Part shown: positions 34,094-43,368 of the stretch, one piece after another
Layout: each line of letters starts with the position of its first letter
How positions within the stretch are numbered: position 1 is the stretch's first letter
Source: Endozoicomonas sp. OPT23
GTDB lineage: Bacteria; Pseudomonadota; Gammaproteobacteria; Pseudomonadales; Endozoicomonadaceae
Assembly: GCF_009653635.1 (NCBI RefSeq)
Contig: NZ_PPFD01000006.1
Span: 558,001-622,000 of the forward strand
Direction: 5' to 3'
Length of the DNA: 64,000 nt
The notes under the pieces: model-generated
What the model saw: the letters and a program-made list of their open reading frames with translations, nothing else
Database searches by the model: none
Told to the model about the DNA's origin: nothing
Made by a program: the position numbers and the translations under genes

Positions 34094-36964
34094 ATGACGA
34101 GCTTCGTTTCCGGGCAGCGCTGGATCAGCGACACCGAATCAGAACAAGGGTTAGGTACCGTTCTGACATTTGACAGTCGCATGGTCACCCTGCTGTTCCC
34201 CGCCACGGGTGAAACCCGACTTTACTCTCTGCATAACTGCCCGTTGTCCCGGGTACAGTTTAATCCTGGCGATAAGGTTGAGAGCCATGAAGGCTGGATC
34301 ATGACGGTGACGGAAGTCATCGAAGAACATGGTCTGCATCTATATAAAGGTTTACTACCTGATGGGGAGCCGAAAGAGCTACCCGAATCAGAGCTGGGTA
34401 ACTTTATTCACTTTAATAAACCGCAGGACCGAATGCTGGCTGGTCAGATTGATCAGAACAGTAACTTCTCCCTGCGCTACAAGACACTGCAGAACAACAG
34501 TCGTTTACGCAGCACAGCCATGCGGGGTTTGATTGGTCCAAGAACCAGTCTGATTCCGCACCAGCTGAATATTGCCCGTGAAGTATCTGGACGTCACGCA
34601 CCTCGAGTAATGTTGGCCGATGAAGTTGGCATGGGTAAAACCATTGAAGCCGGCCTGATTCTGCATCAACAGCTGATTACCGAGCGTGCCCGTCGGGTTC
34701 TGATTCTGGTGCCTGAAACACTTCAGCACCAGTGGCTGGTCGAGATGCTGCGTCGTTTCAATCTGCATTTCAGTCTGTTTGATGAAGAACGCTGTCGTGC
34801 AGCTGATGCCGACAATCCGTTCAACGCTGAACAACTGATTCTCTGCAGTCTGGATTTTATCAGCCAGAACGAAGATCGTTACCAGCAGGCGCTCGACGCC
34901 GACTGGGACCTGATGATCATCGATGAGGCCCATCACCTGATCTGGTCTGAAGACGAACCGAGTCGTGAGTATCAGGTGGTTGAAAATCTGTCTCGCCACA
35001 TTCCAGGTCTCTTGCTGCTAACAGCAACACCAGAACAGATGGGACCGGAAAGCCATTTTGCCCGCCTTCGCCTGCTGGACCCTGACCGTTTCCACGATCT
35101 CGCTGCCTATCAGGAAGAAGAGCGCAGTTATGAACCGGTTGCTGATGCCGTTCAGGAGTTGCTCGATAATGACCAACTCCCTGAAGCCTCCTGCAATCAC
35201 CTGATCGGTTTTCTGGGCGACGGTTGCAAACCTCTGATTGAAGCCATTAATACCGGCTCACCGGAAGAATGTGAAGACGCTCGTACTCAGCTCCTGAGAA
35301 ACCTTCTGGATCGTCACGGCACTGGTCGTGTACTGTTCAGAAATACCCGTGCAGCGGTTGGCGGCTTCCCAGGACGTGTTGTTCAGGGCTATCCACAGGA
35401 AATGCCTGAGCTCTACCAGATTGCTCAGGAAGAAGAGACGGAAACATCCGGCTCTCTCTACCCTGAGCTGGCTTATCAGCGACATATTAAAGTCGATGAT
35501 ATGGACCCCTGGTGGAAAGTAGACCCTAGAGTCGAATGGCTGATTGACCTGCTGAAACTGCTCAAGAAGCAGAAAGTGCTGGTGATCTGTGCCAACGCTG
35601 ATACCGCTCTGGATCTGGAAGCTGCGCTGCGGGTTCTGTCCGGTATTCCGGCAGCAATCTTCCACGAGAATATGTCCATCGTTGAGCGTGATCGCTCTGC
35701 TGCCTGGTTTGCGGATGAAGAGTACGGTGCACAGGTGCTGGTCTGCTCCGAAATCGGCAGTGAAGGTCGTAACTTCCAGTTCGCACATCACCTGGTACTG
35801 TTTGATCTACCGGGTCATCCGGACCTGCTGGAACAGCGTATTGGTCGTCTGGACCGAATTGGCCAGACTGAAACCATCAAGATTCATGTACCGTATATTA
35901 CCGGTACCAGTCAGGAGCTGATGTTCCATTGGTATAATCATGGTTTGAACGGTTTTGCAGATACCTGTCCTTCCGGCAGCACTGTCTACGAACAGCTGGG
36001 CGAAGAGTTTTCAGAAGCTCTTTCACCTGTCCGTAATACGACACTGGAAGATATTCAGCCACTGCTGGAACGTACTGCAGCACTGAACGCCGAAATGAGC
36101 GACCATCTTCATAATGGTCGTGATCGTCTGCTGGAGATTAACTCTCGCGGCACCGTTTCAGCGGAAGACCTGATCAACGATATCGAGGAACAGGAAGAGC
36201 CTCGACAGTTGAAACGCTATATGGAAAAGCTGTTTGAAGGTTTTGGTGTTGATTCAGAAGATCACTCCAAACATTGCCTGGTGATTCGTCCCGGCAGTCA
36301 TATGGTGACGTCTTTCCCGGGCTTGCCTGCTGACGGCTGTACTGTGACCTTTGACCGTGAAATGGCGCTGTCTCGCGAGGACATGCACTTCCTGACCTGG
36401 GAACACCCAATGGTCAGCGAGAGCATGGATCTGTTGTTAACCAGTGATATGGGTAACACCTCAGTCGCTCTGTTGAAAAACAAGGCACTGAAGCCGGGCA
36501 CCATGCTGCTGGAAGCGATCTATGTGATTGAAGCCGCTGGCGAGAAACAGTTGCAGCTGGATCGTTATCTGCCACCGACGCCTATTCGCTGCCTGATTGA
36601 CCCGGGTAAGAACAACCTGGCCGAAAAGGTTGCCTTTGATACGCTGAACGCGCAGTTGCAGCCTATCAAGAAAGGTATGGCGAAGAAACTGGTGAAAGCA
36701 CAGCGTGAACCGATTCTGGCCATGCTGGGAACCGCAGAGGGTTATGCCAAGCAACAGGTGACGCCCATTGTCGCCGATGCCTGCAAATCTCTACTGGGCA
36801 GCGTTACAGAAGAGATCAAACGTCTGGCGGCACTGAAAGCAGTGAACCCGAATGTGCGTGATGAAGAGATTGAACACCTGAAGCTGAGAGCAGCGATGGG
36901 CCATCAGTGTCTGCAAAACGCTATGTTGAGACTGGATGCTATTCGTCTGATGGTTGCAGGTTAA
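34094..36964 (+). CDS. rapA: RNA polymerase-associated Swi2/Snf2 ATPase RapA
   Basis: The 956-aa product matches E. coli RapA (968 aa) from end to end: FVSGQRWISDTESEQGLGTV at the start, a Tudor-like N-terminal domain, and the helicase core. Walker A is LADEVGMGKTIEAG and Walker B is DEAH in IIDEAHHLIWSED. Motif V/VI reads CSEIGSEGRNFQF and QRIGRLDRIGQ. The spacer and C-terminal domains follow. RapA binds the RNA polymerase core and promotes recycling after transcription. The ATG at 34094 is chosen because homologues start there; the ORF extends upstream to a TTG. A terminator follows. Confidence 0.96.
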   Translation: MTSFVSGQRWISDTESEQGLGTVLTFDSRMVTLLFPATGETRLYSLHNCPLSRVQFNPGDKVESHEGWIMTVTEVIEEHGLHLYKGLLPDGEPKELPESELGNFIHFNKPQDRMLAGQIDQNSNFSLRYKTLQNNSRLRSTAMRGLIGPRTSLIPHQLNIAREVSGRHAPRVMLADEVGMGKTIEAGLILHQQLITERARRVLILVPETLQHQWLVEMLRRFNLHFSLFDEERCRAADADNPFNAEQLILCSLDFISQNEDRYQQALDADWDLMIIDEAHHLIWSEDEPSREYQVVENLSRHIPGLLLLTATPEQMGPESHFARLRLLDPDRFHDLAAYQEEERSYEPVADAVQELLDNDQLPEASCNHLIGFLGDGCKPLIEAINTGSPEECEDARTQLLRNLLDRHGTGRVLFRNTRAAVGGFPGRVVQGYPQEMPELYQIAQEEETETSGSLYPELAYQRHIKVDDMDPWWKVDPRVEWLIDLLKLLKKQKVLVICANADTALDLEAALRVLSGIPAAIFHENMSIVERDRSAAWFADEEYGAQVLVCSEIGSEGRNFQFAHHLVLFDLPGHPDLLEQRIGRLDRIGQTETIKIHVPYITGTSQELMFHWYNHGLNGFADTCPSGSTVYEQLGEEFSEALSPVRNTTLEDIQPLLERTAALNAEMSDHLHNGRDRLLEINSRGTVSAEDLINDIEEQEEPRQLKRYMEKLFEGFGVDSEDHSKHCLVIRPGSHMVTSFPGLPADGCTVTFDREMALSREDMHFLTWEHPMVSESMDLLLTSDMGNTSVALLKNKALKPGTMLLEAIYVIEAAGEKQLQLDRYLPPTPIRCLIDPGKNNLAEKVAFDTLNAQLQPIKKGMAKKLVKAQREPILAMLGTAEGYAKQQVTPIVADACKSLLGSVTEEIKRLAALKAVNPNVRDEEIEHLKLRAAMGHQCLQNAMLRLDAIRLMVAG

Positions 36965-36989
36965 CGTTCTTTTACCTGCGCCATAAGCG

Positions 36990-37017
36990 ACAAAAGCTGC
37001 CTTCTGGCAGCTTTTGT
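36990..37017. terminator. terminator after rapA
   Basis: ACAAAAGCTGCC and GGCAGCTTTTGT form a 12-bp stem with a four-base loop. It lies between rapA (+) and the convergent MazG-like gene (-) and may serve both. Confidence 0.85.
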
Positions 37018-37040
37018 CTATCTACTTATCAACCAGCCAA

Positions 37041-37415
37041 CTAGTCCGTCTCAGCAAACTCTTTCGCCAGCTTTCCCTTCTGCTGTTCTTTCACCTGCTT
37101 CCAGCTCTTACCCTGCTGAATGCCTGATATACGTTCGTGGTATTTCCTGTCAGCACGCTCCAGAACAGACTCAATAGAAATCCGCCCCTCCTGTTCCAGA
37201 CTTGTCAGCAAATTCAGGTAATCCCAGAGCACATCACCCAATTCATCCTCCAAATAACAGCGACGTCCAGACTCCAGCTCTTCAGCAACCTCATCCAGCT
37301 CACTCTTCAATTCACTGAAATAGGTCTCGCTGCCATTGGACCAGTCACTGCCGAGATCAATCTGATTCTTTATATTTACTGTTGCCAGTAGCGCATCAAA
37401 ACGTTCTTTATTCAT
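37041..37415 (-). CDS. MazG-like nucleotide pyrophosphohydrolase
   Basis: The 124-aa all-alpha protein has the MazG signature: ELDEVAEELES (E-x-x-E-type helix) and EDELGDVLWDYLNLL (E-x-x-D helix), which bind the Mg2+ used to hydrolyse NTPs to NMP and PPi. It is a single-domain member, shorter than E. coli MazG (263 aa), so its substrate may be a non-canonical dNTP. It lies 22 bp downstream of the lipid A acyltransferase gene on the same strand and is probably co-transcribed. Confidence 0.85.
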   Translation of the reverse strand: MNKERFDALLATVNIKNQIDLGSDWSNGSETYFSELKSELDEVAEELESGRRCYLEDELGDVLWDYLNLLTSLEQEGRISIESVLERADRKYHERISGIQQGKSWKQVKEQQKGKLAKEFAETD

Positions 37416-37436
37416 TATGTTCTTTCAATCATGGAG

Positions 37437-38375
37437 TCAGTAAAAACCAGACTCACCTTCCGGCCTGGTTTTAAAACGACGATGCAGCCACATATACTGA
37501 TCGGGATTCTTTCTCACCTGCGCTTCAACAAACTGGTTCACCCTAGTGGCATCCTGTAAATCGTCTCCAACCGGGAAATCGTCCCAGGAAGACATAACTT
37601 CCAGCACATAGCCCTTACCATCATCACGACGGGTAACTGTCATGGGGACCACTCTGGCCCTGCCCATTTTTGCCATACGGGAAGTACCAGTGACAGAAGC
37701 CGTTTCAATACCAAAGAAAGGTGCAAAGACACTCTGTTTCGGGCCGTAATCCTGATCAGGGGAATACCAGACCGTCTTACCCTGCCTCATGGAACGCAGC
37801 ATGCCGCGAATATCCCTGCGCCCCAGCAGACAGCTGCCAGAGTCATAACGCAGGCGCTGACGGCGCTGCATATATTCAAATACCGGATTTTTGTGCTCAC
37901 GATAGGTTGCATCAACACTGTGCTTCATAGTGATCAGCGCACCCGCTATTTCAATAGTAGTGAAATGCAATATCAACAGAAGGTTGCCCTGCCCTGAATC
38001 AGACTTCAGATGCCCAAGGCCTTTATAGGTCACCAACTTTTCCAGTCGTGACCGCGGCCACCACCAGGCCATCAATACTTCAACCAAGCCCATAGCAGTG
38101 GATTCAAAGTTTTTTTCCAACAACTGCTGTCGCTCATTCTCAGACAGTTCCGGATAGCATTTCTCAAGGTTTGTTCTGGCAATTCGCACCCTGGAACCAC
38201 CAAATTTCAATAGCAGCCGCCCCAGTCCTTTTCCGAGAAGTCGCAATGCAGAATAGGGCAACAATGAAACAAGAGCGGTGAACCCTAAACCCAACCAGGT
38301 AAGCCAGTATTTGGGCTGAACAAACTGCCAGTGAAATTGATCTGCTTCTGTCGTGTTACTCACGGGTGTCGACAT
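37437..38375 (-). CDS. lpxL: late lipid A acyltransferase (LpxL/LpxM family)
   Basis: The 312-aa inner-membrane enzyme has an N-terminal hydrophobic anchor (about 24-46), ARTNLEKCYPELSENERQ, and the catalytic H-x4-E in LILHFTTIE (His137, Glu142). YREHKNPVFEYMQRRQRLRY and YSPDQDYGP complete the family pattern. It should transfer an acyl chain from acyl-ACP to Kdo2-lipid IVA or its mono-acylated form. I cannot tell lauroyl (LpxL) from myristoyl (LpxM) specificity by eye. It is divergent from minC. Confidence 0.88.
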   Translation of the reverse strand: MSTPVSNTTEADQFHWQFVQPKYWLTWLGLGFTALVSLLPYSALRLLGKGLGRLLLKFGGSRVRIARTNLEKCYPELSENERQQLLEKNFESTAMGLVEVLMAWWWPRSRLEKLVTYKGLGHLKSDSGQGNLLLILHFTTIEIAGALITMKHSVDATYREHKNPVFEYMQRRQRLRYDSGSCLLGRRDIRGMLRSMRQGKTVWYSPDQDYGPKQSVFAPFFGIETASVTGTSRMAKMGRARVVPMTVTRRDDGKGYVLEVMSSWDDFPVGDDLQDATRVNQFVEAQVRKNPDQYMWLHRRFKTRPEGESGFY

Positions 38376-38515
38376 TGTGATTCCAATATTATTTAACTCG
38401 TAACAACTGCGTAACCGGTCATCGAGCCTGTAAAATCGCTTGAGCTTTCATCAGTAAGGCCATAACCTTGACCTTGCCTGATACAGGCCACTCTAACAAG
38501 CTGTAAAGACGTGCC

Positions 38516-39283
38516 ATGACTCAAACACAAAGCAACAGGCAACCAGCAGCTGCATTTCAGCTGAAAGGCAGTATTTATACACTGACCACACTGGAATTGC
38601 ACAGCCCGTCAGTGGATGACCTTGCTGAACAACTAGCCTCTATGGCTGATAAAGCACCCAGCTTCTTTCAACAGACACCTGTGATCATCGCTCTTGATCA
38701 ACTCCGCAACGATAGAGCCTTTAATGTCAGCAGAGCAAAACACCTGCTGCATGAGGCTGGCATGGTACTTGTTGCTATTCGAGGAGGCAGTCAACATCAA
38801 AAGAAAGAAGCCGGAATTGCCAACATTGCCTGGCTTCCCGCTCAGAAAGCCGAGAAACAAAGCAATGTTGTAATGCTGGCAGACCCGGATAAAAACGTAG
38901 ACATCGAATCGATAGACCCTCAGGAAAGCAGCTTCCCGAAACCTGTCGCAACAAAAATAATCACTACACCGGTTCGCTCCGGACAACAGGTTTTCTCGGA
39001 AGGTGATTTAATCGTCATGGCACCTGTCAGTGCCGGCGCTGAGCTTCTTGCGGGTGGCAGCATCCATATTTATGGCCCACTCAGAGGTAGAGCTCTGGCT
39101 GGCATCAACAGCACCGATTCAGACGCCAGAATTTACGCAACACGATTTGAAGCAGAGCTGGTCTCCATCTGCGGACAATATAAATTGACCTGTCAGCCAG
39201 ATCACAGCCCATGGTCAGAACTCTGGGGACAATCGGCTTGTGTAATGCGTGAAACGGGTCACTTGCGTATCAGGGCACTTTAG
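38516..39283 (+). CDS. minC: septum site-determining protein MinC
   Basis: The 255-aa product has an N-terminal FtsZ-antagonist domain (about 15-110, FQLKGSIYTLTTLELHS). It also has the C-terminal beta-helix domain with QVFSEGDLIVMAPVSAGAELLAGGSIHIYGPLRGRALAGI, quoted here only as landmark segments QVFSEGDLIV and GSIHIYGPLRGRALAG. MinC blocks Z-ring assembly near the poles and is recruited to membrane by MinD. First gene of minCDE, with a 46-bp gap to minD. Confidence 0.93.
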   Translation: MTQTQSNRQPAAAFQLKGSIYTLTTLELHSPSVDDLAEQLASMADKAPSFFQQTPVIIALDQLRNDRAFNVSRAKHLLHEAGMVLVAIRGGSQHQKKEAGIANIAWLPAQKAEKQSNVVMLADPDKNVDIESIDPQESSFPKPVATKIITTPVRSGQQVFSEGDLIVMAPVSAGAELLAGGSIHIYGPLRGRALAGINSTDSDARIYATRFEAELVSICGQYKLTCQPDHSPWSELWGQSACVMRETGHLRIRAL

Positions 39284-39329
39284 GAAATACTCTCCTATCC
39301 CAACTCATAGTCGTATACAGGAAGTCAAG

Positions 39330-40145
39330 TTGGCTCGCATCGTCGTTGTAACATCAGGAAAGGGTGGTGTTGGTAAAACCACAACCAGCGCGTCTTTCGC
39401 CACAGGTCTTGCCATGCAAGGTCACAGGACCGTGGTCATCGATTTTGATGTTGGCCTGCGTAACCTGGATTTAATCATGGGTTGTGAGCGCCGCGTCGTT
39501 TATGACCTGATTAATGTCATTAATGGCGAAGCAGCGCTTCATCAGGCCCTCATTAAGGACAAGCACACGGATAACCTCTGTGTTCTGCCAGCATCACAAA
39601 CTCGTGATAAGAATGCCCTGACCAGAGAAGGCATTGAAAAGGTGTTTGCAGAGCTGTCTGAAGACTTTGAATACATCGTCTGCGACTCTCCTGCCGGCAT
39701 TGAGCACGGTGCCCTGATGGCACTCTATTTTGCTGACGAAGCGATTATCACTACGAACCCTGAAGTGTCTTCGGTTCGTGATTCTGATCGCATTCTGGGT
39801 ATTCTTCAGAGTAAATCTCGCAGGGCGGAACTGAATCTTGAGCCGGTTAAGGAACACCTGTTACTGACTCGCTACAATCCGAGCCGGGTTGATAATGGCG
39901 ATATGCTGACCGTTGAGGATGTGACCGATATTCTGGCTATCCCACTGCTGGCAGTGATTCCTGAATCACCTTCAGTACTGAAAGCATCGAACCATGGTGT
40001 ACCGGTCATTCATCAGGATGACAGTGATGCCGGCCAAGCCTATAGAGACATGGTAGCCCGTTTCCTGGGTGCGGAGCTGCCACACCGTTTTACTGAACCG
40101 CCCAGAAAAGGATTTCTGCAGAAAATGTTCGGGAGCAGGGCATGA
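39330..40145 (+). CDS. minD: septum site-determining ATPase MinD
   Basis: The 271-aa ParA-type ATPase has the deviant Walker A SGKGGVGKTTTSA (near residues 9-21) and VIDFDVGLRNLDLIMG. It ends in an amphipathic C-terminal membrane-targeting helix (RKGFLQKMFG). The start is a TTG at 39330 with AGGAAG upstream, so the mature protein begins MARIVVVTSG as in E. coli; the frame is open further upstream. MinD-ATP binds the membrane and carries MinC. It overlaps minE by four bases. Confidence 0.95.
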   Translation: MARIVVVTSGKGGVGKTTTSASFATGLAMQGHRTVVIDFDVGLRNLDLIMGCERRVVYDLINVINGEAALHQALIKDKHTDNLCVLPASQTRDKNALTREGIEKVFAELSEDFEYIVCDSPAGIEHGALMALYFADEAIITTNPEVSSVRDSDRILGILQSKSRRAELNLEPVKEHLLLTRYNPSRVDNGDMLTVEDVTDILAIPLLAVIPESPSVLKASNHGVPVIHQDDSDAGQAYRDMVARFLGAELPHRFTEPPRKGFLQKMFGSRA

Positions 40146-40399
40146 GCCTATTGGATATGTTCAAAAGTAACAAGGAAAGTACCTGCAGCGCCTCTGTGGC
40201 AAAGCAGAGGCTGCAAATACTGGTGGCACACGAGCGAATGTCTCGTTCCGTCAGTCATGACTTTTTACCTGCCATGCAGGAAGATATTCTTAAAGTCGTT
40301 GAGAAGTACATTCAGATTTCAAAAGACAATGTATCTATTCGTCTTGAGAATGATGAACAACACTCTTATCTGGAAGTGAACGTTCAACTACCTGATTAA
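40142..40399 (+). CDS. minE: cell division topological specificity factor MinE
   Basis: The 85-aa product matches MinE. It has the membrane/MinD-interacting N-terminus MSLLDMFKSNKEST, the anti-MinCD helix AKQRLQILVAHER and the dimerisation domain with VSIRLENDEQHSYLEVNVQLPD-like sequence (YLEVNVQLP at the end). It stimulates MinD ATPase and drives Min oscillation. The ATG overlaps the minD stop (ATGA). Its stop is 9 bp from the convergent mannosyltransferase gene. Confidence 0.95.
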   Translation: MSLLDMFKSNKESTCSASVAKQRLQILVAHERMSRSVSHDFLPAMQEDILKVVEKYIQISKDNVSIRLENDEQHSYLEVNVQLPD

Positions 40400-40408
40400 G
40401 ACTCTATC

Positions 40409-41509
40409 TCAGCCTTTTTCTGCCAGCTCAGTTATACGCTGATCATAACAAGCTCTGAGTGAACTCCAGCTTAAACCGCTGACACTTGGAGCTTCCGGCA
40501 ACCACCCCTCCTCCTTCATAACTGAATACTCAAACAGTTTTTCCGCAAGAGCTTTCGATTCCAGCTCTAGATCATTATAGGACTCATAACGAAACCGGTT
40601 TGCAAAGAGCTCTTTATAAGCAAGCCTGTCAGGCACTACCGGCAAACATCCGGCGGCCACAGCCTCCAGTACTGCAATTCCCTGGAAATCGTGAATAGCT
40701 GTCGATATCACCAGATCACAAGTTGACAGCAAACGACGATATTCAGCTTCGCTATCAACATAACCCCAGTGACCAATAACATCTGCATACTGCTCTCGAG
40801 CAGCTGCAAAGACGGCAGGTGAGTTTCGAAAGCCTTGACCGACTACGTGAAGTTTGAAATCGGTATTTTTTTGTTCTAGAAGTTCAATGGCTTTAAACAG
40901 GCGTTCCGGTGCTTTATCGTACTCCCAGCGATGATTCCAGAGAATATGCAGACAGCTGTCACTACTCTCCCCCTTATTCTGAAACACTTTTTCCGGCAAA
41001 GGGACAGGCAAAACCGATGAAATTCGCTCAAGCTGCTCAATCACATTAGCTGGTACATGGTCCGGCAATTTTCGTAACAGTGCTTTCGCACCTTCCAGAA
41101 AAGTATGACGGTTGTAGGCTGTATTAAACAACACATGATCAGCAGCCAAAGCCGTATAGATATTAAGAATCTGCGGCTCCACGGTCTGCGACTGATTAGC
41201 AGAGGCTGGGTAGGCAAACTGGTTTTCATGGAAGTAGCAAAGCGTGGGAATAGCCGCCAGAGATGGTACCATACCCTTGAGAGCCGAAAGGTCTGTCATT
41301 GACGTACAGATCAACAGATCATAATCTGCCTCCAGGGTCTCACGCTCTCCCCAGGCCCAGCTCAAGCTGTTACCGCGCAAGCGCCAGCTGAAATATCTGG
41401 GAGGCAGCGTCAATACTGTCCAGTCGTATTCGGGAAAGGCATTCACCAGCCCTTTTCGCCAATAGCCATGACTCATGGCATCATAGGCGGACAGCAAGAG
41501 TATTTTCAT
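40409..41509 (-). CDS. tRNA-queuosine alpha-mannosyltransferase homologue (DUF3524 / GT4-like)
   Basis: The 366-aa product begins MKILLLSAYDAMSHGYWRKGL and carries the DUF3524 N-terminal domain with TLPPRYFSWRLRGNSLSW, ADYDLLICTSMTDLSAL and the signature YFHENQFAYP. A glycosyltransferase-4-type domain follows (LWNHRWEYDKAPERL, VVGQGFRNSPAVF, TAIHDFQGIAVLEAVAAGC). This is the layout of the vertebrate enzyme QTMAN (GTDC1), which mannosylates queuosine-34 in tRNA-Asp. Bacterial members are common but little studied, so the substrate is inferred. The frame extends upstream to 41614, but homologues start at the MKILLLS methionine. Three in-frame ATGs lie 15 bp apart in a tandem repeat at this start. 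Confidence 0.8.
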   Translation of the reverse strand: MKILLLSAYDAMSHGYWRKGLVNAFPEYDWTVLTLPPRYFSWRLRGNSLSWAWGERETLEADYDLLICTSMTDLSALKGMVPSLAAIPTLCYFHENQFAYPASANQSQTVEPQILNIYTALAADHVLFNTAYNRHTFLEGAKALLRKLPDHVPANVIEQLERISSVLPVPLPEKVFQNKGESSDSCLHILWNHRWEYDKAPERLFKAIELLEQKNTDFKLHVVGQGFRNSPAVFAAAREQYADVIGHWGYVDSEAEYRRLLSTCDLVISTAIHDFQGIAVLEAVAAGCLPVVPDRLAYKELFANRFRYESYNDLELESKALAEKLFEYSVMKEEGWLPEAPSVSGLSWSSLRACYDQRITELAEKG

Positions 41510-41547
41510 TCGACTCTCTTTCATTTGACGCGTTTTCATTCGACCCT
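41503..41547. repeat. three 15-bp tandem repeats over a start codon
   Basis: Units TTTTCATTCGACTCT, CTTTCATTTGACGCG and TTTTCATTCGACCCT follow each other at exact 15-bp spacing. On the minus strand each unit carries GTCRAATGAAA, so the mannosyltransferase gene has three in-frame ATGs, at 41509, 41524 and 41539. Confidence 0.75.
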
Positions 41548-41662
41548 TAATCTTTTGAAAAGAAACTGCAGTAAGTACCAGGACATACGAATTTATGAGT
41601 TGCTTGTCCGACACAGACAGGCACTCAGTTTTTTATGTCCACATACTTAAATCGGAATAAAT

Positions 41663-42970
41663 ATGACCAGTGAACAAAAACAGAGCCTGTTCAATCAGGA
41701 TCTGATTCAATTTCTGAATGATTCTCCCACGCCTTACCACGCAGTGAAAAGCATTGCAGAAAGGTTGGAACAAAAAGGCTTCAAAAAACTGGAAGAAGCT
41801 GACGCCTGGCAGCTCGCTGACCAGGGTCGCTACTATGTGACCCGCAACGACTCTTCCATCGTTGCTTTCACCAACGGTAATCTGGATCAGGGTTTCCGCA
41901 TGGTCGGCGCACACACCGACTCCCCCTGCCTGAAAGTGAAACCAAAACCTGAGCTGAATAAGCAGCAATACTTCCAGCTGGGTGTCGAAGTTTATGGTGG
42001 TGTGCTGCTGAACCCATGGTTTGACCGGGACTTATCCATGGCAGGTCGCGTACAGTTTTTGAATGATTCTGGCGAACTCTCTTCCGGCTTCGTTAATTTC
42101 AAGAAAGCGGTTGCCATGATTCCAAGCCTGGCTATCCACCTTGATCGCGAAGCCAACAAGAGCCGCAGCATTAACCCGCAGACTGATATCCCTCCAGTGC
42201 TCTGTCAGCTGGGCAAAGAAGAGAAAAAGGACTTCCGTTCAATTCTCAAGGCCCAACTGAATGCCGAGGGCTATGACAATGTTGTCGAGGTGCTGGAATA
42301 TGACATCAGCTTCTATGACACCCAGAGTGCTGCAGTAATAGGTTTGAACAACGAGTTCATCGTCAGTGCCCGACTGGACAACCTGCTGAGCTGTTATGTC
42401 GGTCTGGATGCCATGCTGAAGGCTGTCGAGAGCTCAATCTCGCCTATGGTTCTGGTCTGCAACGACCATGAAGAGGTAGGTAGCCAGACCGCCGTTGGCG
42501 CCCAAGGCCCCATGCTGAAATCCATTCTGGAACGTGTTTGTGGTTCTTCCGAACAACTGACTCGCACCATGGCCCGTTCAGTGGTGATCTCTACCGATAA
42601 CGCTCATGGCGTTCATCCGAACTTCTCGGATCGTCATGACGGCAACCATGGCCCACTGCTGAATAAAGGTGCCGTTATTAAGGTGAATGCCAATCAGCGT
42701 TACGCCACCAATGATGAAACCAGCGCTATGTTCCGTATTCTCTGTCAGGCTGAGAAAGCGCAATGCCAGCACTTTGTGACCCGTACTGACATGGGTTGCG
42801 GCAGCACCATCGGACCTCTGACCGCTGGCGAGCTGGGCGTCAAGGCCCTAGACATTGGCCTGCCAACCTTTGGCATGCACTCCATTCGTGAAACCTGTGG
42901 CGTTCGTGATGCCTATGAATTGACCGGCGTATTGAGCCAGTTTTATTCCATGAACAAACTGCCGCTGTAA
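41663..42970 (+). CDS. apeB: M18 family aspartyl aminopeptidase
   Basis: The 435-aa zinc aminopeptidase shows [13 protein letters not shown] (His and Asp ligands) near residue 78 and [26 protein letters not shown] carries the catalytic Glu pair, and [15 protein letters not shown] near the C-terminus carries the last His ligand. [22 protein letters not shown] is also characteristic in shorter form ([14 protein letters not shown]). Family members remove N-terminal acidic or neutral residues and form dodecamers. CGGAATAAAT precedes the ATG. Monocistronic. Confidence 0.92.
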   Translation: MTSEQKQSLFNQDLIQFLNDSPTPYHAVKSIAERLEQKGFKKLEEADAWQLADQGRYYVTRNDSSIVAFTNGNLDQGFRMVGAHTDSPCLKVKPKPELNKQQYFQLGVEVYGGVLLNPWFDRDLSMAGRVQFLNDSGELSSGFVNFKKAVAMIPSLAIHLDREANKSRSINPQTDIPPVLCQLGKEEKKDFRSILKAQLNAEGYDNVVEVLEYDISFYDTQSAAVIGLNNEFIVSARLDNLLSCYVGLDAMLKAVESSISPMVLVCNDHEEVGSQTAVGAQGPMLKSILERVCGSSEQLTRTMARSVVISTDNAHGVHPNFSDRHDGNHGPLLNKGAVIKVNANQRYATNDETSAMFRILCQAEKAQCQHFVTRTDMGCGSTIGPLTAGELGVKALDIGLPTFGMHSIRETCGVRDAYELTGVLSQFYSMNKLPL

Positions 42971-42982
42971 TTTTCATCAGTA

Positions 42983-43010
42983 TCCGGACATTCAGTTTTG
43001 TTTGTCCGGA
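42983..43010 (+). terminator. hairpin after apeB
   Basis: TCCGGACA (42983-42990) and TGTCCGGA (43003-43010) pair perfectly around a 12-base loop, followed by CACCTTTCTG. A weak terminator. Confidence 0.5.
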
Positions 43011-43174
43011 CACCTTTCTGATTAACATTTGAACACATTTCAGTTACCCAGCTTACTTTTGATTTCATACCGCTAATCATTGCTGCTTAATAAGTACATA
43101 TTGCAACTAACCGGTTCTGCCGATTGTTGTTAGTCTTGAAGAGTACCCACTCACATTCAAAGTCAGGCAAGACG

Positions 43175-43357
43175 ATGAAAACCCAGCAACACTTTGCTAC
43201 CTCAAGACCAAGAAAAAGAAACAGCGTTAGGCAAAACTCTCAGGCCATGGCGTTTGAAACCTGGCCTCAAACCGCTAAACCACTGATGAAAAACTCAAGC
43301 CGTCTGCCAACACAAAAAGGTGTTGATGAGCAGTGTTATGAGACTGGCTATAACTGA
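43175..43357 (+). CDS. small basic protein, 60 aa, unknown
   Basis: This 60-codon frame opens with ATG at 43175 and has AGGCAAG a few bases upstream. The product is polar and basic at the N-terminus (TSRPRKRNSVRQN) with no hydrophobic core, and it ends DEQCYETGYN. No family is recognised. It fills the space between apeB and the convergent quinone oxidoreductase gene (11 bp apart). A chance ORF is possible. Confidence 0.35.
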   Translation: MKTQQHFATSRPRKRNSVRQNSQAMAFETWPQTAKPLMKNSSRLPTQKGVDEQCYETGYN

Positions 43358-43368
43358 GCCTGCATTCA

